From Thiotrichales bacterium (GTDB lineage: Bacteria; Pseudomonadota; Gammaproteobacteria; UWMA-0217): DNA of 5,292 nucleotides. Positions 1-5,292 of the stretch are shown here, in pieces. Both the position numbers and the translations under genes were made by a program. Location of the stretch: positions 1-5,292 of the forward strand of contig JANTGD010000273.1 in the NCBI GenBank assembly GCA_024763135.1, read 5' to 3'. The first letter of the stretch is position 1; the number at the start of each line of letters is the position of its first letter. A model generated the notes under the pieces. It was not told where the DNA came from. It did not search any database and was given only the letters and a program-made list of their open reading frames with translations.

Positions 1-229
1 AAGGGGTCATCTGTAGCCTTGTTTTTAATCACCATAGGACCACTATGATTCATAAAAACAAAACCACATCTAACCCCTTGATGACTCACTGATACAGTCA
101 GTTTGGGCTTGGCGGTGTACTAGGTAAATTCGCAACTGCGTGCACACCTTATGAGTGTTGAGTATTTATTCTTTTGCGCAGAAATGTTTAGCCCGCCGAG
201 CTTCCTGGCATCGATACTTCGTAGCGCAT
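1..229. other. Left-edge region without a secure gene
   Basis: No convincing gene is visible here. On the minus strand a frame is open from position 119 off the left edge. Within it an ATG at 53-51 would begin MNHSGPMVIKNK, and a GTG lies at 89-87. Neither has a good ribosome binding site, and a run of about 39 open codons is not statistically notable. It could be the start of a gene lying outside the window, downstream of the lipoprotein terminator, but it could equally be chance. On the plus strand a 15-codon frame (45-92) has an AGGA five bases ahead of its ATG and is too short to support. Confidence 0.4.
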
Positions 230-260
230 AAAAAAAGGCCGCTGATAACAGCGGCCTTTT
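230..260 (-). terminator. Rho-independent terminator of the lipoprotein gene
   Basis: A perfect 12-bp stem (233-244 pairing with 249-260, core GGCCGCTG/CAGCGGCC) closes a 4-base ATAA loop. Read on the minus strand, the hairpin is followed by a run of seven T residues (complement of 230-236). It begins 23 bases beyond the stop codon of the 284-1939 gene. The plus-strand side also ends in four T residues, so weak bidirectional activity is possible, but no plus-strand gene leads into it. Confidence 0.93.
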
Positions 261-283
261 CCTAAAGTTATAACTGCAGCACT

Positions 284-1939
284 TTACTTGACGGCAACGC
301 CCAATGCTTTGATTGTTTCAAGCGTCAGGAAACGGGTTGGCGTTAGCCCTTTGGCATCCTGGAACTTCCGCATTGCGTTGATCGTTTGCACACCGACAAT
401 GCCATCGATGGGTCCGCGGTAATAGCCTGCTTTTTTCAGCGCATTCTGGATCTCCTTGATCTTCGTGCTGGTCATATTGACCTGACAGAGAACCGGCATC
501 CACTCCATTTGCCCATCGCTGACCTTTTCGGTGCGAGTAACCGTTTGGTACTTTGCAGGAATCGAAATGCGCTTTTCTTGAGGTGGTGAAACCATCTTAC
601 GCACTTTAACAGTCTTGTACCTTGCAGGCACCACGACCTTCTTAGTCATCGCTGGGGACTCTACCACACGCTTAGTAATCGTTTTGTATTGAGCCGGCTT
701 GGCCGCCATACAAAATGCATCACCTGTTGGGGTCCCCTTCGCACCGGAACGGCTGGCACAGGCCGCAGTGGCTGCACCGGATCCGCTCACAGGACACCAG
801 TAAGTCTCCGCATCGGCCACTTTTTCACGCTTGGTGACGGTCTTATATTGCGCAGGAATTTCAACGGTACGCTCTTGTGGCGGTTGCACCATTTTCCTCA
901 CAGTGACAGTCTTATACTCAGCTGGCACGGCGACACGCTTGGTTGTAGGCGGACTGACCATCACACGCTTGGTTACCGTGCGGTATTGTGCGGGCACCTC
1001 CACCAAACACATCACCTCGCCGGTTGCGCGATCGAGACGCTCCTTGACACCTCTGACACGCTCGAATTGTTCAACCTGACAAGCTCCACCAGAACACTCC
1101 GAAACCTTCCAGGTTGTATAGGCGGGCTTCACGAGTACCTTTTCAGTCACAGTTTTATACTGCGCTGGAACAGTCACCACCTTTTCGGTAGGCTCTGATA
1201 CGAGTACCTTTTCGGTAACAGTTTCGTATTTCGCTGGAATTACCTCAACCTTGCTAGAGGGCTCAGCCACCATAACCTTTTCTGTACGGCTGGTGTACTT
1301 GGCAGGAATATAGTATTCGGCATAACACTGTCCGGGTTTTGCATTGTCAGTGTCGAGCCCCATGCTGCGTGCAATATTCAAGCGATTGGCATCGGCCATT
1401 TTTGCATTGGCACCTTTAGCGCTGATGACACCATCAGTACCAAATGTCCAAAAGGTTTCTTCGGGGGAAACCAGTACTTTTTCAGTCACAGTCTTATAGC
1501 TTGGTGGGACAGGAATCAATTTTTCACCCGCCTCGCTAACCAATACTTTTTCTTCCACCCACTGATACTTGGCAGGTATCACTTCGAGTTTCTCACCCTC
1601 GGCCTTGGCCAGTACGCGCTCTGTAACTGACTTGAATTTCGGTGGAATCCAGACACGCGCGTAACATTCACCAGGTTTTGCATTAGGTGGCAACAAATCA
1701 CCACCGGGTGAAACCATCGCAACTGGCTGAGCTGATGCTGCGCCTTTTGCGGTTATTGCCTGTTCCTTGCTCTGTAATGCGGCTTCTCTTTCTTTAAGCG
1801 CCTGCAGTTTTGCCTCGTATTCCTTTTCTGCTGCTGACGCACTGGCAGCAGATGTAGTGGCCTTGTTGTTGGAGCAAGCACCTGTCAGTGCCACCAACAC
1901 GGCCAACGAAGCAACGGTCACGATCCGTTTTGATCTCAT
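284..1939 (-). CDS. Repeat-rich outer-membrane lipoprotein with a C-terminal peptidoglycan-binding domain
   Basis: This 551-residue protein has a lipoprotein signal peptide: basic MRSKR, a hydrophobic stretch to residue 20, and a lipobox LTGAC giving acylated Cys22. Ser at +2 predicts sorting to the outer membrane. Residues 36-65 are rich in Glu, Lys, Ala and Gln and look coiled-coil. Residues 92-480 hold twelve repeats of the type PAxYKTVTEKVLV, in four blocks of three. Residues 491-548 (KIKEIQNALKKAGYYRG, then PIDGIVGVQT and AMRKFQ) fit the peptidoglycan-binding domain PF01471. Nine further Cys (92, 205, 282, 287, 311, 382, 394, 410, 485) suggest disulphides in the periplasm. The start is set by the signal peptide and a strong GGAAGGGGGG eight bases upstream. 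The gene has its own promoter and terminator, so it is monocistronic. Proteins with similar PAxY-repeat plus PF01471 make-up occur in other gammaproteobacteria, without an assigned function as far as I know. An outer membrane-to-wall tether is my inference. Confidence 0.9.
   Translation of the reverse strand: MRSKRIVTVASLAVLVALTGACSNNKATTSAASASAAEKEYEAKLQALKEREAALQSKEQAITAKGAASAQPVAMVSPGGDLLPPNAKPGECYARVWIPPKFKSVTERVLAKAEGEKLEVIPAKYQWVEEKVLVSEAGEKLIPVPPSYKTVTEKVLVSPEETFWTFGTDGVISAKGANAKMADANRLNIARSMGLDTDNAKPGQCYAEYYIPAKYTSRTEKVMVAEPSSKVEVIPAKYETVTEKVLVSEPTEKVVTVPAQYKTVTEKVLVKPAYTTWKVSECSGGACQVEQFERVRGVKERLDRATGEVMCLVEVPAQYRTVTKRVMVSPPTTKRVAVPAEYKTVTVRKMVQPPQERTVEIPAQYKTVTKREKVADAETYWCPVSGSGAATAACASRSGAKGTPTGDAFCMAAKPAQYKTITKRVVESPAMTKKVVVPARYKTVKVRKMVSPPQEKRISIPAKYQTVTRTEKVSDGQMEWMPVLCQVNMTSTKIKEIQNALKKAGYYRGPIDGIVGVQTINAMRKFQDAKGLTPTRFLTLETIKALGVAVK
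500..1666 (-). repeat. Coding repeats: four blocks of three 23-residue units
   Basis: Taking the aromatic residue of PxxY/F as landmark, the units lie at residues 102, 125, 148; 215, 238, 261; 319, 342, 365; and 418, 441, 464. The spacing inside each block is exactly 23. Each block is preceded by a Cys 8 or 10 residues ahead of its first landmark (C92, C205, C311, C410) and closed by a Trp exactly 16 residues after its last (W164, W277, W381, W480). Alternating Thr/Val/Lys residues suggest amphipathic beta strands. Blocks 1 and 2 use acidic/basic TEKVLV cores, while blocks 3 and 4 carry more basic KRVMV and VRKMV cores. Linkers between blocks are 28 to 40 residues and unlike each other. The pattern implies duplication of a whole three-unit block. 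Confidence 0.9.
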
Positions 1940-1947
1940 TGGGTTTT

Positions 1948-1990
1948 CCCCCCTTCCAGGAAAATTGTTTGACTCGGGAAAAATATAGCA
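1948..1990 (-). promoter_or_regulatory. Probable promoter and ribosome binding site of the lipoprotein gene
   Basis: On the minus strand, TGC-TATATT (1990-1982) is a good extended -10 element; TATATT matches five of six bases of TATAAT. The corresponding -35 region (about 2004-2010) has no recognisable hexamer, but an extended -10 can work without one. A run of nine T residues lies just upstream. Transcription would start near 1975, giving a leader of about 36 bases. GGAAGGGGGG at 1957-1948 is a strong Shine-Dalgarno sequence eight bases ahead of the ATG. The ribosome binding site is firm; the promoter is a prediction. Confidence 0.55.
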
Positions 1991-2428
1991 AAAAAAAATG
2001 TGACGTGTGTTCTAAATTTTTGCCACTAACACATTGTCGGGCAAGAATATTAGCCGATTTTGCGACGAGTGCAACAGAAATTACTCTGAGAATGCGCTAG
2101 CGCTCATAGCACACAGGGATCACGTACGCGGCAAACATACAACATCTGCAATCAACAAAGCCACAGAGGACAGTATGTTGTGGTGAGTGGGAAATTGGCC
2201 CGTTGCAGCTGATTTTTCAGAAAAACAGTATGTTGCGATCAAAAACAGCACTTCAAAACATTGTCACATCTTGTAAATCATTATCTTAGAAGGCAATTTT
2301 CGCCCTAAACCTAACCTTTCTCAGATCGCCAACGTGCTGGTCTAAGCCTAACGGCCTAGCAAAACCCAAACACTGGGGCAGCCTTTTTCGGCACTTTTGG
2401 ACATTCAGCGCGGGGATGATCTACTAAA
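1991..2428. other. Intergenic region without a gene, containing short repeats
   Basis: No open frame here has coding character or a start with a ribosome binding site, and no tRNA or rRNA is recognisable. It contains a perfect 10-bp palindrome GCGCTAGCGC (2094-2103). It also carries three copies of GTATGTT, listed separately, and a small imperfect hairpin CTAAGCC/GGCCTAG (2342-2359). The stretch may hold regulatory sites for the lipoprotein gene or remnants of decayed sequence. I see no firm promoter on the plus strand. Confidence 0.5.
2134..2248. repeat. Cluster of short direct and inverted repeats
   Basis: ACAGTATGTTG occurs at 2170-2180 and again at 2225-2235, exactly 55 bp apart. Its core GTATGTT is also present inverted (AACATAC) at 2134-2140. 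Overlapping this, AAAAACAG occurs at 2221-2228 and 2241-2248, exactly 20 bp (about two helical turns) apart. The spacing would suit a DNA-binding protein, but the cluster is about 150 to 310 bp upstream of the predicted lipoprotein promoter. No known binding consensus is recognised. Confidence 0.4.
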
Positions 2429-2552
2429 GGGGCGTTGCAAGACAGCGTAAAATGCCCGGACGCAAAGCGCACGCTGCCCAACATTCACGTCATATCGAAT
2501 GGAGTAACGCGAAAACAAGCAGCGCGCAACGCAGCCATTTTACAACAGCCCC
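2429..2552. mobile_element. Palindromic miniature element, MITE-like (124 bp)
   Basis: The two halves form an imperfect long inverted repeat. The left end reads GGGGCGTTG and the right end, inverted, GGGGCTGTTG. Further in, GTAAAATG (2447-2454) faces CATTTTAC (2536-2543), followed on both arms by GCGC and GCTGC motifs. The centre has CATTC (2482-2486) facing GAATG (2497-2501). The left arm carries about nine extra bases near its end. The ends resemble the GGxxCTGTTGCAAA termini of IS6-family insertion sequences, which is only a resemblance. No open reading frame and no clean target duplication are present; TAAA lies next to both ends but one base out of register. It lies downstream of dgkA and may also act as a transcript-end structure. 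Confidence 0.55.
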
Positions 2553-2569
2553 GTAAAGCGCTGGCCATC

Positions 2570-2596
2570 TCAGCTAATAGTGGCGGGATTAGCTGA
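2570..2596 (-). terminator. Hairpin overlapping the dgkA stop codon
   Basis: TCAGCTAAT (2570-2578) is a perfect 9-bp inverted match of ATTAGCTGA (2588-2596), with a 9-base loop. The upstream arm contains the dgkA stop codon (2591-2589). There is no T-run after the hairpin on the minus strand, so it is not a standard intrinsic terminator. It may protect the 3' end of the message or assist termination together with the palindromic element just beyond. Confidence 0.4.
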
Positions 2597-3002
2597 AAAT
2601 CACTGCCAGCCAAATCATGAGCGCAACCCCCAGAGACAGCATCACTGCTGCAGACCCCTGGTCTTTGGCACGGCCCGACAGCTCATGGTAATCAAGGCCA
2701 ATTCGATCGGACAGCGATTCCAGGCCGGAATTGAGCAGCTCAACAATCAACACCAACAACATTGCTGCAATGAGTAACACGCGTTCCAGCCAAGTCTCCC
2801 CGAGCCATAAGGCCAGGGGGGTAAAAATCAACAGCAGCCAAACTTCCTGACGAAATGCTGCTTCGTTGCGAAAGGTTTCTAGAATTCCGCGTCGTGAATT
2901 CAAAAACGCCAAGACTATGCGTCGCAATCCGCGTTGCTTGATCCGGTTCTGTAATCTGCCGTGCAACCTTAAAGTTTCTGAACGCTCGCTGCTGTCGCGC
3001 AT
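2589..3002 (-). CDS. dgkA: Diacylglycerol kinase
   Basis: This enzyme phosphorylates diacylglycerol to phosphatidic acid with ATP in the inner membrane. It recycles the diacylglycerol left when phosphoglycerol head groups are used for periplasmic glucans or similar products. The 137-residue protein matches the small homotrimeric bacterial family. It has NEAAFRQE (46-53), VELLNSGLE (87-95) with Glu88, Asn91 and the presumed catalytic base Glu95, and YHELSGRAKD (105-114). Three membrane segments fall near 54-70, 72-92 and 117-136. It is about 18 residues longer at the N-terminus than the E. coli enzyme; the extra part is rich in Arg and Ser. The first ATG is kept because a GAG-type ribosome site lies in the last codons of gcvPB and no better internal start is seen. 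The start is 6 bases after the gcvPB stop, which implies co-transcription and likely translational coupling. Confidence 0.95.
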   Translation of the reverse strand: MRDSSERSETLRLHGRLQNRIKQRGLRRIVLAFLNSRRGILETFRNEAAFRQEVWLLLIFTPLALWLGETWLERVLLIAAMLLVLIVELLNSGLESLSDRIGLDYHELSGRAKDQGSAAVMLSLGVALMIWLAVIFS

Positions 3003-3008
3003 AGGTAA

Positions 3009-4457
3009 CTACTCTGCTGATTGCCAGCGCAGGTCGAGCTGCCGCGCAGCTTTTACTTCATCGAAGCGTCGATTGGGAAGCTTATGAGGGGCCGTGCGGA
3101 CAAGCTCGGGTTCATTTTCGGCCTCTGCCTGGATTTGCTGCATGGCACCGATAAAGTGATCCAGGGACTCCTTGCTCTCGGTTTCGGTCGGTTCGATCAG
3201 CAGGCACTCGGGGACCATCAAGGGAAAGTAGGTCGTCGGCGCATGCACGCCATAATCGAGCAATCGCTTTGCAAAATCCATCGCTGTTACATTCAACTCC
3301 TTTGCCTGACGTTTGAGCGTCACTATAAATTCATGACTGGCGCGCCGCTCTGGAAAAGCAAGATCGAAGCCTTTCTGACGTAACGCTGCCTGCAAATAAT
3401 TCGCATTGAGTGTGGCAAAATCGGCAACCCGTGACATACCTTCACGACCCAGCATGCGCATATACACATACGCCCTGAGCAACACACCCGCGTTGCCGGC
3501 AAAAGCAGACAGCCTGCCAATGGACTCAGGCAGGTCTGTTCGGTCCAGCCAACGATAGTGTTCTCCATCTTGCGCCACAACCGGAATGGGACGATACGGC
3601 ATCAAACGCGCTGCAACTCCGACAGCCCCCGAACCCGGGCCACCCCCGCCATGTGGCGTGGAAAACGTTTTGTGCAGGTTCATATGAATGACATCGAATC
3701 CCATATCACCCGGACGCACCTTACCCAGGATGGCATTTAGATTTGCGCCGTCGTAATAGAGCAAACCGCCCACGTCGTGAACAATCGCTGCAATCTGCGA
3801 TATTTTGCGTTCGAATACACCCAGCGTCGATGGATTGGTAAGCATCAATCCGGCAGTCTGAGGTCCAACGGCCGCCGCAAGGGCCTCTAGGTCCACATCC
3901 CCTTGGTTATCAGTCGGAATTTCCTTGACCCGATAGCCGCACATAATGGCGGTAGCAGGGTTGGTGCCGTGCGCGGCGTCCGGCACCAGGATTTCGGTAC
4001 GCTGCTGATCGGATCGAGCATCGTGGTAAGCGCGGATCATTGCAATCCCCGCAAATTCTCCCTGAGCTCCAGCCATCGGTGTCAATGAAACCCCGGCCAT
4101 ACCGGTGACCTCCTTGAGCATTTCCTGCAGCTCAAAGAGGATCGACATAAATCCCTGGCTCTGGAATTCCGGCGCATAAGGGTGGCGATCAATCAGACCG
4201 GGCAGCATTGCCAAGCTATTACATGCACGCGGGTTGTATTTCATCGTGCATGAACCCAATGGATAAAAATGGGTATCGATTGAGAAATTCTTTTGTGACA
4301 GTTGCGTATAGTGGCGAACTGCCTGTAATTCAGAGACTTCAGGTAATTCAAGTGCCGACTTACGTTGAAATCGTTCTGGTAATGCGGCACGCTTTTCCTC
4401 TCGAGGCAGCTGCGCCCTGGCCACTCGACCAGTTTTGGATTGTTCAAATATCAACAT
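3009..4457 (-). CDS. gcvPB: Glycine dehydrogenase (aminomethyl-transferring), subunit 2 (P-protein beta subunit)
   Basis: This is the PLP-bearing half of the split P-protein of the glycine cleavage system. With GcvPA it decarboxylates glycine and passes the aminomethyl group to lipoyl-GcvH, feeding one-carbon units to tetrahydrofolate through GcvT. The 482 residues are full length for the family. Visible landmarks are the MLIFE start, GSCTMKYNPR (68-77), HGTNPATA (163-170), YYDGANLN (234-241), and NLHKTFSTPHGGGGPG (260-275) in which Lys263 is the expected Schiff-base lysine. The C-terminal domain reads through VHAPTTYFP and LIEPTETES to the end. The start is fixed by the conserved N-terminus, although it has no good Shine-Dalgarno sequence: an A/T run directly precedes the ATG. 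It lies 61 bp after tpx and 6 bp before dgkA. The partner gene gcvPA, usually adjacent, is not in this window. Confidence 0.97.
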   Translation of the reverse strand: MLIFEQSKTGRVARAQLPREEKRAALPERFQRKSALELPEVSELQAVRHYTQLSQKNFSIDTHFYPLGSCTMKYNPRACNSLAMLPGLIDRHPYAPEFQSQGFMSILFELQEMLKEVTGMAGVSLTPMAGAQGEFAGIAMIRAYHDARSDQQRTEILVPDAAHGTNPATAIMCGYRVKEIPTDNQGDVDLEALAAAVGPQTAGLMLTNPSTLGVFERKISQIAAIVHDVGGLLYYDGANLNAILGKVRPGDMGFDVIHMNLHKTFSTPHGGGGPGSGAVGVAARLMPYRPIPVVAQDGEHYRWLDRTDLPESIGRLSAFAGNAGVLLRAYVYMRMLGREGMSRVADFATLNANYLQAALRQKGFDLAFPERRASHEFIVTLKRQAKELNVTAMDFAKRLLDYGVHAPTTYFPLMVPECLLIEPTETESKESLDHFIGAMQQIQAEAENEPELVRTAPHKLPNRRFDEVKAARQLDLRWQSAE

Positions 4458-4518
4458 AAAAAATTTTTCTTAAAGGAAGTAAGTTGCCAATTGAGACGTT
4501 TGCGGCTGAGCGTCCCAC

Positions 4519-5025
4519 TCAAGCCCGCTCCAACGCGGCAATTGCGCCGGCATAATCTGGTTCCTGCGCAATTTCGTCTAATAACTCGGTGTAACACACC
4601 ATATTGTTTCGACTGAGCACGATGACCGCTCGAGTCGCAAGTCCCGCCAACGGCCCATCAAGCAGGAGGACGCCATAGTCGGTTGCAAAATCCCGGGAAC
4701 GCAGCATCGATAGAGTGAGGACATTATCGATCCCCGCCGCCTTACAAAAGCGCGCCATAGCAAAGGGTAAATCAGCTGAAATGGTTAAAAAAACACTGTC
4801 CTCGTGCTGCTCTGCCTCGGCGTCAAAACGCTTGGCCGAGGTTGCGCATACTCCGGTATCCAAGCTAGGCACAACATTCAATAATTTTTTCTTTCCCGCA
4901 AAATTAGCAAGCGATAAGTCTTTCAAACGGCTATTGGTCAAGACAAAATCAGGCGCTTGCGTCCCCACCTCAGGCAATGCGCCATTGGTATGGACAGGCT
5001 TTCCTTGTAAGTGAACGGTTGCCAT
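4519..5025 (-). CDS. tpx: Thiol peroxidase, atypical 2-Cys peroxiredoxin
   Basis: Tpx reduces hydrogen peroxide and alkyl hydroperoxides with electrons from thioredoxin. The 168-residue protein aligns with E. coli Tpx end to end. The peroxidatic cysteine is Cys60 in PSLDTGVCATS, with Thr57 completing the TxxC motif. The resolving cysteine is Cys94 in ARFCKAAG, and the conserved active-site Arg is Arg132 in GLATRAVIVL. LPFAMARFC and DEIAQEPDY are also typical. The frame stays open upstream to an ATG at 5100, but those 25 residues lie inside the palindromic mobile element. They have no family counterpart, so the start is placed at 5025, where MATVHLQGKP matches the family N-terminus and AGAGGA lies about 10 bases upstream. 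It is the first gene of the tpx-gcvPB-dgkA cluster. Its native promoter region has been displaced by inserted elements. Confidence 0.96.
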   Translation of the reverse strand: MATVHLQGKPVHTNGALPEVGTQAPDFVLTNSRLKDLSLANFAGKKKLLNVVPSLDTGVCATSAKRFDAEAEQHEDSVFLTISADLPFAMARFCKAAGIDNVLTLSMLRSRDFATDYGVLLLDGPLAGLATRAVIVLSRNNMVCYTELLDEIAQEPDYAGAIAALERA

Positions 5026-5035
5026 ACTGGGGTAT

Positions 5036-5041
5036 TCCTCT
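5036..5041 (-). promoter_or_regulatory. Ribosome binding site that decides the tpx start
   Basis: AGAGGA on the minus strand lies 10 bases ahead of the ATG at 5025. It sits between the mobile element's target duplication (5045-5048) and the start codon, so it belongs to the original tpx sequence. The alternative ATG at 5100 has no comparable site and is inside the element. Confidence 0.75.
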
Positions 5042-5048
5042 ACCTTAA

Positions 5049-5208
5049 AGAAGCTCTGATCAATTCGTAACACGGCATCTTGCGGCGCAACATCGCCCAC
5101 TTCTGCGTGGCGGATCTTCGCAATAGCCCGCTATTACCTGCGATCCGCGCCTTGAACTGGACGATTTTTCACCACAATCTGCTCGCGCCAAAATTAATCA
5201 GAGCTTCC
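5049..5208. mobile_element. Palindromic MITE, probably IS5-type, inserted in front of tpx (160 bp)
   Basis: The ends are 17-bp inverted repeats, AGAAGCTCTGATCAATT at 5049-5065 and, inverted, GGAAGCTCTGATTAATT at 5208-5192, matching at 15 of 17 positions. TTAA is duplicated directly outside both ends (5045-5048 and 5209-5212). The midpoint between the ends, 5128.5, is also the centre of a perfect inner palindrome AATAGC-CC-GCTATT (5122-5135). The arms between pair at most positions, with two compensating one-base slips, so the whole element can fold into one hairpin. A GGAAG terminus with a 4-bp YTAR target duplication is the pattern of the IS5 subgroup, so a non-autonomous derivative of such an element is likely. 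It encodes no protein of its own. It lies in the leader or promoter region of tpx. Confidence 0.85.
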
Positions 5209-5212
5209 TTAA

Positions 5213-5292
5213 CAGGCTGTTGAAAAACTCTCAGGTGAGTGCGAGACAAGGCAAAATCTGGAGAAAAAGCGCAGTTTACACGCAGTAAATGA
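5213..5292. mobile_element. Outer part of a second repeat element, cut by the window edge
   Basis: Starting right after the TTAA duplication of the neighbouring MITE, the sequence CAGGCTGTTGAAAAACTC has the look of a mobile-element terminus. It is followed by GCGAGACAAGGCAAAA and a small hairpin TTTAC/GTAAA (5275-5279 with 5285-5289) close to the edge. From memory, similar short palindromic elements starting with CAGGCTGTTGAAAAA are scattered in gammaproteobacterial genomes. If so, the inverted copy of this end should lie roughly 100 bases outside the window. No open reading frame is seen. Confidence 0.5.

Noticed and set aside
45..92. A 15-codon plus-strand peptide (MIHKNKTTSNPLMTH) with AGGA upstream
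   Set aside because: It is too short to judge, the spacing is ordinary by chance, and nothing nearby suggests a leader peptide.
386..589. A plus-strand frame opposite the lipoprotein C-terminus
   Set aside because: It is opposite a clear peptidoglycan-binding domain and shows no family likeness of its own.
689..1198. A 169-codon open frame on the plus strand
   Set aside because: It is antisense to the lipoprotein repeats; the repetitive DNA keeps stops away. Its product has no signal, domain or ribosome site to support it.
500..1666. A CRISPR array, suggested by the regular repeats
   Set aside because: The repeats are in-frame protein repeats with diverged DNA, not identical direct repeats with unique spacers.
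1888..2100. A 70-codon plus-strand frame reaching into the intergenic region
   Set aside because: It overlaps the signal peptide and promoter of the lipoprotein gene, with no ribosome site and unlikely composition.
3021..3383. A 120-codon plus-strand frame opposite the gcvPB 3' end
   Set aside because: The opposite strand is a well-conserved enzyme; this frame is its shadow.
4458..4518. A glycine riboswitch ahead of gcvPB
   Set aside because: The 61-bp spacer is too short for the aptamer and no fitting stem pattern is present.
4715..5014. A 99-codon plus-strand frame opposite tpx
   Set aside because: Tpx on the other strand is unmistakable with all catalytic residues, so this is a shadow.

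Overview
The window looks like chromosomal DNA of a gammaproteobacterium. Tpx and DgkA are close to their Escherichia coli counterparts along their whole length, and the glycine cleavage P-protein is of the split (PA/PB) type found in many non-enteric proteobacteria. No species can be named from the sequence. All four convincing genes lie on the minus strand, so transcription runs from high to low coordinates.

Layout, in the direction of transcription. At 5213-5292 there is the outer end of a repeat cut by the window edge. Directly abutting it is a 160-bp, almost fully palindromic miniature element (5049-5208) with 17-bp terminal inverted repeats and a TTAA duplication on both sides. It sits just in front of the ribosome binding site of tpx (4519-5025, thiol peroxidase). 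After 61 bp comes gcvPB (3009-4457, glycine decarboxylase subunit 2), then after 6 bp dgkA (2589-3002, diacylglycerol kinase). A hairpin overlaps the dgkA stop codon, and a second palindromic element (2429-2552) follows. The next 430 bases or so hold no gene but contain short repeated motifs. A separately transcribed gene (284-1939) then encodes a large lipoprotein with twelve 23-residue repeats and a C-terminal peptidoglycan-binding domain; it ends at a strong terminator (230-260). The first 229 bases have no secure gene.

Function. tpx (periplasmic or cytoplasmic peroxide removal), gcvPB (one-carbon supply from glycine) and dgkA (lipid recycling) are compactly arranged and probably partly co-transcribed, but they share no obvious pathway. 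gcvPB lacks its usual partner gcvPA next to it. The lipoprotein probably links the outer membrane to peptidoglycan. The observations most worth attention are the strict C-(three 23-mers)-W block architecture of the lipoprotein and the back-to-back miniature elements that have displaced the native upstream region of tpx.
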